Shown here one piece after another: positions 59,032 to 64,000 of a stretch of 64,000 nucleotides of DNA (position 1 is its first letter; each line of letters opens with the position of its first letter). The DNA comes from Pseudomonas fluorescens. GTDB taxonomy: Bacteria > Pseudomonadota > Gammaproteobacteria > Pseudomonadales > Pseudomonadaceae. A program made the translations under genes and the position numbers. The DNA lies in the NCBI RefSeq assembly GCF_902497785.1, contig NZ_CABVHK010000004.1, positions 124,001 to 188,000 of the forward strand, in the 5' to 3' direction. Under the pieces are notes generated by a model. That model made no database searches and was not told the DNA's origin. It worked only from the letters and a program-made list of their open reading frames with translations.

Positions 59032-59937
59032 ATGTCGACACCGAAATACACGTACACCCCCGAGCAGGTCACAGCAGCATTCGATGAGATAAAAACGACG
59101 CTGTTTCGCAACATTACTGTCGAGGACCCACCAAAAATGCTGGTGGTTGCCGGGCTTCAGGCGTCGGGTAAAACCTACTTGCTGGAAAAGAACCTCTTAC
59201 CTTCAAAGCGCTACGACAATTATGTGCGGTTGTACCTGCCCGGCTACCGGGAAAAACATCCTCAATACGCAGAGATGATCAAACTGGGCGTTTTGCATGC
59301 GTATGAGCACACAGATGCGTTTGTCAGGGAAGTCAGCACGAAGATTTATCTCCACGCATTTGCCAGCAAGTACAACATCATCATGGAGTGCGCGTTTGAC
59401 AGCATCAGTTTCGCGACCTTCCCACTGGACGCAACAGCCAACGGTTATCAGTTCGAGAACCGGATTGTCGGCTGCACCCAAGAGTTCGCTCATGTCTCAA
59501 GCATCAAAAGAGCGCTGAAAGCCCTGGCAGATAAAGAACTGGAACGGTTCCTCCCTGTGTCGAAGCTGGAGATCAGCATGGGTTACGCGCAAGCGGTCAT
59601 TCTTGCTCTGGATAACGCTGCGAAGACGATCAGCGGCGGGCAAACCTTCTTGTACGAGCGCGGTTTCGATGCCTTGAACGAGCGAGTGCTGGTCGCTCAG
59701 AGCGCCTACTTGAGGACTATCGGCGGCGCGGTCACCACGACGACCATCGAAAAGACATTTGCTTTCAGCGACTACTCCAACATCATCGACAACCATGTCT
59801 TCGCGATTCGTGAACGCGACCATGTCGTAAAGGAGTGCCACGTTGCGCTGCACACAACCCAGAGCCATGCGAAGGAGGTGCCTGATTTTGTATACAACGA
59901 CCTGTATGGCTACATCGTCAAGTACGTACAGCGATAA
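59032..59937 (+). CDS. Zeta-toxin-like P-loop kinase with altered catalytic motif
   Basis: A 301-residue P-loop protein: Walker A GLQASGKT at 41-48, then YLPGYREKHPQY at about 68-79, which aligns with the zeta/PezT motif D-x-F-R-x-x-H-P-x-Y, and IIMEC with Glu119, comparable to the zeta second acidic motif. The general-base Asp of zeta kinases, which phosphorylate UDP-N-acetylglucosamine, is Pro70 here by this alignment. No small antitoxin gene lies within 140 bp upstream or downstream. The base composition is visibly more AT-rich than the neighbours, which suggests acquisition. Toxicity is uncertain; it may be a different kinase. Confidence 0.7.
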   Translation: MSTPKYTYTPEQVTAAFDEIKTTLFRNITVEDPPKMLVVAGLQASGKTYLLEKNLLPSKRYDNYVRLYLPGYREKHPQYAEMIKLGVLHAYEHTDAFVREVSTKIYLHAFASKYNIIMECAFDSISFATFPLDATANGYQFENRIVGCTQEFAHVSSIKRALKALADKELERFLPVSKLEISMGYAQAVILALDNAAKTISGGQTFLYERGFDALNERVLVAQSAYLRTIGGAVTTTTIEKTFAFSDYSNIIDNHVFAIRERDHVVKECHVALHTTQSHAKEVPDFVYNDLYGYIVKYVQR

Positions 59938-60023
59938 TACCTCTCGCCCGGGTGTGTTTTTTCGGCTTTCCAAAATCGCGGTTTGTCGCATACTCCAAAA
60001 AACGAGACTGATGTGAGGGCTCA

Positions 60024-61943
60024 ATGAGCGAAGATCGAACCAAAGCCAGCACCATCGACGACAGCCGCTTTCGCCTGTTGATCGATGCTGTGGTTGACTA
60101 TGCGATCTACATGATTGATCCCGATGGCATCATCAGCAGCTGGAACGCCGGCGCCAGGCGCTTCAAGGGTTACGAGGAAGCGGAGATTCTCGGCCAGCAC
60201 TTTTCGCGTTTCTATACCGAAGAGGATCGCCTGCGCGGCATGCCGCAGCGGGCGCTGGACACGGCCATTCGCGAAGGACGTTTCGAGGGCGAAGGCTGGC
60301 GGGTTCGCAAGGACGGTACGCATTTCTGGTCCCACGTCGTGATCGACCCGATTATCGATCCTACGGGGAAACTGTTGGGGTTCGCCAAGATCACCCGCGA
60401 CTTGACCGACCGCAAGATGGCCGAAGAAACCCTGAAGCAAAGCGAGCAACAGTTCCGGCTGCTGGTGCAAAGCGTTACGGACTACGCCATCTATATGCTC
60501 GCCCCGGATGGCCGCCTGACCAACTGGAACCCCGGTGCCCAACGCATCAAGGGTTATTTGCCCGAAGAAGTGATCGGCAAGCATTTTTCGATGTTCTACA
60601 CCCCTGAAGATCGCGAGGCCGGTGAACCGCAACGCACGCTGAGTATTGCCACGCGTGAAGGGCGATTTGAAAACAAAGGCTGGAGAATGCGCAAGGACGG
60701 CACCCGGTTCATGGCGCATGTCGTGGTTGACCCGATCTGGGGCGACACTGGCACGTTGCTCGGTTTCGCCAAGATCACCCGAGACATCACCGAAGCGACC
60801 CACGCCCAGCAGGCGCTCGAACAAACCCGCGAGGCGCTGTTCCAGGCGCAGAAAATGCAAGCCATCGGGCAGCTCAGCGGGGGCATTGCCCATGACTTCA
60901 ATAACTTGCTGACGGTCATCCTCGGCAATCTGGAAATCGTCCGCAAGCGCATAGGCGACGACCCGAAACTGACCCGGTTGCTGGACAACGCCACTCAGGG
61001 CGCGCAGCGCGGGGTTTCGCTGACTCAACGCATGCTGGCCTTCGCCAGGCGTCAGGAATTGAAGACCGAAACCGTCGAACTACCGGCGTTGATCGACGGA
61101 ATCACCGGCCTGCTGCGCAGTTCCCTCGGGCCATCAGTTGTGCTGGAAACCCGTTTTGCGCAAGCGATCGAACCGGTGGTGGCCGACGTTAATCAGCTCG
61201 AGCTCGCAGTCCTGAACCTGGTGACCAATGCCCGCGACGCCATGCCCCACGGCGGTAAAATCGTTATCAGCGCGAGGGATGAAGAAGCGGGCGATCAAGC
61301 GTCGCTCAAGCCAATGACCGGCCCCTTCGTCTGCCTGAGCATCAGTGATTCGGGGGAGGGCATGGATGAAGCCACGCTCAAAGTGGCGATGGATCCGTTC
61401 TTTACCACCAAAGGGGTTGGCAAAGGAACGGGGCTGGGGCTGTCCATGGTTCACGGTTTCATCGAGCAACTGGGTGGGCGATTCGTGCTCAAGAGCCGGA
61501 AGGACGAGGGCACCACGGCCGAATTGTGGATACCGGTTGCCAAACGCGGTTCGGTAGCCAAGGCCATGCATGAAGAAATTGCACCGCCAGTGCCGCGTTT
61601 GTGTGTGCTGGTGGTCGACGACGACAGCCTGGTACTGACCAGTACCTGTCTGTTGCTCGAAGACCTCGGGCATCGGGTCATCAGCGCGGTGTCTGGAGCA
61701 GAGGCATTGCAAATGCTCGATGAGGACCGGACCATCGATCTGGTCATCACCGACATGGCCATGCCGAAAATGGACGGCGCACAACTGGCGCAGGCGATCC
61801 GCAATAAAAGGCTGAGCCTGCCAATCATTCTGGCCACGGGCTATGCCGAGCGGCTGGAAGGCTTCGCGACCGAGCTGCCGCGTCTGTCCAAGCCGTTTAC
61901 TCAACTCAATCTGGTTGAAATTATTGCTTCGACGATGAAATGA
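60024..61943 (+). CDS. Hybrid sensor histidine kinase with two PAS domains
   Basis: A 639-residue soluble hybrid kinase. Two PAS/PAC units (about 14-130 and 145-258) are so alike (VVDYAIYMIDPDG and VTDYAIYMLAPDG; LLGFAKITRD in both) that they arose by internal duplication. The H-box GGIAHDFNNLLT has His290; the ATPase domain has NLVTNARDAM and GTGLGLSMVHGFIEQ; a C-terminal receiver (VLVVDDDSLVL) has phospho-acceptor Asp577 in VITDMAMPKMDG. No transmembrane segment and no partner regulator gene are adjacent. Homologues often sense light, redox or oxygen, but the ligand cannot be told. Confidence 0.92.
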   Translation: MSEDRTKASTIDDSRFRLLIDAVVDYAIYMIDPDGIISSWNAGARRFKGYEEAEILGQHFSRFYTEEDRLRGMPQRALDTAIREGRFEGEGWRVRKDGTHFWSHVVIDPIIDPTGKLLGFAKITRDLTDRKMAEETLKQSEQQFRLLVQSVTDYAIYMLAPDGRLTNWNPGAQRIKGYLPEEVIGKHFSMFYTPEDREAGEPQRTLSIATREGRFENKGWRMRKDGTRFMAHVVVDPIWGDTGTLLGFAKITRDITEATHAQQALEQTREALFQAQKMQAIGQLSGGIAHDFNNLLTVILGNLEIVRKRIGDDPKLTRLLDNATQGAQRGVSLTQRMLAFARRQELKTETVELPALIDGITGLLRSSLGPSVVLETRFAQAIEPVVADVNQLELAVLNLVTNARDAMPHGGKIVISARDEEAGDQASLKPMTGPFVCLSISDSGEGMDEATLKVAMDPFFTTKGVGKGTGLGLSMVHGFIEQLGGRFVLKSRKDEGTTAELWIPVAKRGSVAKAMHEEIAPPVPRLCVLVVDDDSLVLTSTCLLLEDLGHRVISAVSGAEALQMLDEDRTIDLVITDMAMPKMDGAQLAQAIRNKRLSLPIILATGYAERLEGFATELPRLSKPFTQLNLVEIIASTMK

Positions 61944-62013
61944 TCGGCGTTTGCCGTGGGATTGAGCTGAACTTGTGAGTGGACGTTTCTTCTAAACGTT
62001 TTCCATCCAGTGT

Positions 62014-62559
62014 GTGACGCCCGTGCCAAGAATACTGACAGACGCTTCAGCCGACGATGCCCTGACCGAACACAACGCAAAGATGTTTGGCTCGCCCAAG
62101 GAACGTCTGGATTTCTACCGTCGGGAGATCCAGTACGAAACCAGTATCCTGGCCAACCGCACCGACGCCTACCTGGCGGCGCAATCGTTTTTGGTGATTG
62201 CCTTTGCGTCGTGCATGGCCAACCTCAATCCCGAATGGGGCAAGCTTTTCACTTTGGTGGTGCCGCCATTTCTGGCGCTGTTGGGGTTGCTCAGTTCGCT
62301 GAATGCCTGGCCGGGCATACGCGCAGCCTATGACATCATTGATCATTGGCATTTCAAACAGAGTGAGTTACTGCGCAGCGAGCCGTTGATGGGGCTTGCT
62401 TATGACGAGTCGCCGTTGTTCAGTGAAATGGAGTCGTCGCACAAGGGCTACCGCAAGTCACTGTTGTTTTCGGTGCGAACGCCGTGGATTTTTGCCACGT
62501 TCTGGGTCGTGTTGGGGTGTTATGCGGTGTTTATCCAGGTGACCAATCCTGGGGGGTAA
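62014..62559 (+). CDS. Three-helix membrane protein of unknown function
   Basis: A 181-residue protein (GTG 62014; other possible starts at GTG 62023 and ATG 62083). An amphipathic N-terminal region (FYRREIQYETSILANRTDAY) leads into hydrophobic segments AAQSFLVIAFASCMA, LFTLVVPPFLALLGLLSSL and, near the C-terminus, WIFATFWVVLGCYAVFIQV. The R-x-D-x-x-L-x-x-Q-S-F-L pattern before the first helix is reminiscent of small membrane proteins seen with signalling or abortive systems, but I do not recognise the family. It lies 70 bp after the hybrid kinase gene. Confidence 0.7.
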   Translation: MTPVPRILTDASADDALTEHNAKMFGSPKERLDFYRREIQYETSILANRTDAYLAAQSFLVIAFASCMANLNPEWGKLFTLVVPPFLALLGLLSSLNAWPGIRAAYDIIDHWHFKQSELLRSEPLMGLAYDESPLFSEMESSHKGYRKSLLFSVRTPWIFATFWVVLGCYAVFIQVTNPGG

Positions 62560-62583
62560 ATCCTTCCGGTCAAACCAATAACA

Positions 62584-62673
62584 TGTGGGAGCGAGCCTGC
62601 TCGCGAAGGCAGTGGATCAGGCACTGTAAATGTTGCCTGACCCGTCGCCTTCGCGAGCAGGCTCGCTCCCACA
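62584..62673. repeat. Intergenic hairpin repeat, family B
   Basis: TGTGGGAGCGAGCCTGCTCG and its complement flank about 40 bases, between two convergent genes (62559 and 62680). It is well placed as a bidirectional terminator. Confidence 0.85.
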
Positions 62674-62679
62674 GGGGGT

Positions 62680-63153
62680 TCAAGCCGCCATATTCGCGCC
62701 CATTTCTTTCTTGTGCTGGGCTTTCATGGCCTCCATTTGCGCGCCCAACTCTTCCAGCTTCGCCTTACCCAGCAACTTCTTGGCCTGAGGAAACATCTCC
62801 GTTTCTTCCTCTTCGATATGGTGCTCCAACAGTTCCTTGACCACTTTCACGCGCCCGGCAAATTCCAGGCTGGACGGGTCAGTCACTTTCAAATCGGGCA
62901 GCACCAGCGAATCAACCGTACGATGCTCTTCCTTGGCCTCGTAATACATGACGTCCTGTTCCTTGCCGCCGGCTTCCTTGAACGCCGGGTACAGAATTTC
63001 TTCCTCGAGACGCGTATGGATAGTGATCTCCATTTCCAGCTTGGCCAGCAACTCAGTGCGTTTTTTCACACCCCGTTCGGTGGATTCACTCAGTTGGGTC
63101 AGGATGCCTTTTACGCGTTCATGGTCAGCTTGCAACAGGTCGATAGCGTTCAT
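62680..63153 (-). CDS. Hemerythrin HHE domain protein
   Basis: A 157-residue four-helix protein with diiron ligands spread over the helices: His in LLQADHERVK, HTRLEEEILYPA, EEHRTVDSL and HHIEEEETEMFPQA. Such proteins bind oxygen, NO or iron in the cytoplasm and are often induced by stress. ATG 63153 follows a weak GAGAGA site. It is divergent from the alcohol dehydrogenase gene. Confidence 0.9.
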   Translation of the reverse strand: MNAIDLLQADHERVKGILTQLSESTERGVKKRTELLAKLEMEITIHTRLEEEILYPAFKEAGGKEQDVMYYEAKEEHRTVDSLVLPDLKVTDPSSLEFAGRVKVVKELLEHHIEEEETEMFPQAKKLLGKAKLEELGAQMEAMKAQHKKEMGANMAA

Positions 63154-63496
63154 GGTCGAGTCTCTCAATTAATCACGGGGAAGTGCGCAAACGGTCTCAA
63201 GGCCGAAGGTCGCTCACAGTAAGAGAGCATTTGTCGTGCCGCTTTTTACGCGGTTGATAAAGTTATAAAAATCAATAAGTTGAAATAATTGATGGCGAAA
63301 TGCGCTCGTGCAGGCTGCATGAAGGGTGCCTTTGATTCATGCAGTTCGCGGCTCTGCATTTCGCGGCGCTGTAAACCCGGTAATGCTGGCGTAACCACTG
63401 ATCCGATTCGCTCCTGATGCAACTGAACTCGCCGCTCAACGTCGCTCCCTTAATACAGACAACCAACGTCTTTATTTCCCTCTCGAGGAAGCAGCC
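63154..63496. promoter_or_regulatory. 343-bp divergent promoter region
   Basis: This gap separates the hemerythrin (leftward) and alcohol dehydrogenase (rightward) genes. It includes an AT-rich stretch at 63250-63292 and a perfect 9-bp inverted repeat, CTGCATGAA at 63315-63323 and TTCATGCAG at 63336-63344, 12 bases apart, that could be a regulator site or hairpin. No gene is seen in it. Confidence 0.45.
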
Positions 63497-64000
63497 ATGC
63501 GAGCAATGACCTACCACGGTGCCCATGACGTCAAAATCGAAACCGTGCCCGACCCCGTCATCGAAGCCCCCGACGACATCATCCTTAGGGTGACCGCCAC
63601 TGCCATCTGCGGCTCGGATTTACACCTCTACCGAGGCAAGATTCCGACCGTCGAGCATGGCGATATCTTCGGCCATGAATTCATGGGCATCGTCGAAGAA
63701 ACCGGCTCGGCCGTCACTGCCGTGCAGCGCGGTGACCGGGTGGTGATTCCGTTCGTGATCGCCTGTGGCGAATGCTTTTTTTGTCAGCAGGATTTGTTCG
63801 CGAGTTGTGAAACCACCAACAGCGGGCGTGGCGCGATCATCAATAAGAAAGCGATCCCGCCACCGGCCGCGTTGTTCGGTTTCAGCAAGTTGTACGGTGG
63901 CATCCCGGGCGGGCAAGCCGAACTGGTCAGGGTGCCCAAAGCCAACACCGGGCCGTTCAAGGTGCCGGGGACGCTGGCGGACGAAAAGGTGTTGTTCCTC
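63497..64000 (+). CDS. Zinc-dependent alcohol dehydrogenase, partial
   Basis: The first 168 codons of a medium-chain zinc dehydrogenase are present; the C-terminal NAD-binding half lies beyond the right edge. [12 protein letters not shown] has the catalytic-zinc Cys, [11 protein letters not shown] the His and Glu; [15 protein letters not shown] has the four structural-zinc Cys. The first residues [20 protein letters not shown] and insertion after the zinc loop resemble the glutathione-dependent/FdhA-like formaldehyde dehydrogenase group. A similar gene lies near the trehalose cluster in P. aeruginosa. Start ATG 63497 follows GAGGAAG. Confidence 0.9.
   Translation, partial: MRAMTYHGAHDVKIETVPDPVIEAPDDIILRVTATAICGSDLHLYRGKIPTVEHGDIFGHEFMGIVEETGSAVTAVQRGDRVVIPFVIACGECFFCQQDLFASCETTNSGRGAIINKKAIPPPAALFGFSKLYGGIPGGQAELVRVPKANTGPFKVPGTLADEKVLFL

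Overview
The window looks like chromosomal DNA of a fluorescens-group Pseudomonas. The evidence is the high-GC coding style, a glgA-treZ-malQ-treY-(DUF2934)-glgX trehalose/alpha-glucan cluster, a short-chain acyl-CoA operon in the gene order known from P. putida, arnE-arnF-ugd, an Fbp-type iron importer, a pqi operon, polyamine catabolism genes, and two abundant families of intergenic hairpin repeats. No rRNA, tRNA, CRISPR array, insertion sequence or prophage was recognised.

Layout. 1-3568 (minus): a compact operon directly behind glgX that encodes an acyl-CoA-dehydrogenase-fold protein, a PIG-L deacetylase, a NodS-like methyltransferase and a family 2 glycosyltransferase. A second PIG-L paralogue with an altered active site runs off the left edge. 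This set resembles a small pathway for an N-deacetylated, N-methylated, glycosylated product and is the best candidate for an undescribed system. 3570-14573 (minus): glgX, DUF2934, treY, malQ, treZ, glgA, which make, remodel and debranch alpha-glucan and convert maltooligosaccharide to trehalose. 15130-20401: dienoyl-CoA isomerase, nudC, a TauE/SafE permease, a TetR/DUF1348 pair with a palindromic operator, and a phospholipase-D-type phosphatidylserine synthase. 20591-29939: an AraC-type regulator, then acyl-CoA synthetase, 3-hydroxyacyl-CoA dehydrogenase, thiolase, acyl-CoA dehydrogenase and enoyl-CoA hydratase, facing an acyl-CoA dehydrogenase/3-hydroxyisobutyryl-CoA hydrolase pair. 30154-33434: HPP membrane protein, MFS transporter, two gene remnants, a GNAT acetyltransferase.

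33571-36947: ugd, arnF and arnE, the tail of an arn (lipid A aminoarabinose) operon whose front genes are absent; a 35-codon 3' remnant precedes arnE and a tyrosine recombinase gene follows. 36944-44179 (minus): fbpABC and pqiAABC. 44594-49540: polyamine oxidase, polyamine-binding protein, gamma-glutamylpolyamine synthetase and a divergent AraC regulator. 49720-54752: a glycine-rich secreted protein, a three-gene FUSC/DUF2955-HlyD-OMF efflux operon, a small membrane protein and a small lipoprotein. 54975-58888: a FAN1 nuclease and a nuclease-helicase of the iron-sulphur XPD/DinG class, overlapping and preceded by a LexA-like box. 59032-62559: a zeta-toxin-like kinase lacking the usual catalytic Asp, an orphan hybrid histidine kinase with duplicated PAS domains, and a three-helix membrane protein. 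62680-64000: a hemerythrin-domain protein and the start of a zinc alcohol dehydrogenase.

Hairpin repeats of two families (GTAGGAGCTGCCGAAGGC and TGTGGGAGCGAGC types) fill most spaces between transcription units; one copy has undergone a 138-bp tandem duplication. All functions are assigned from motifs read by eye; no searches were run.
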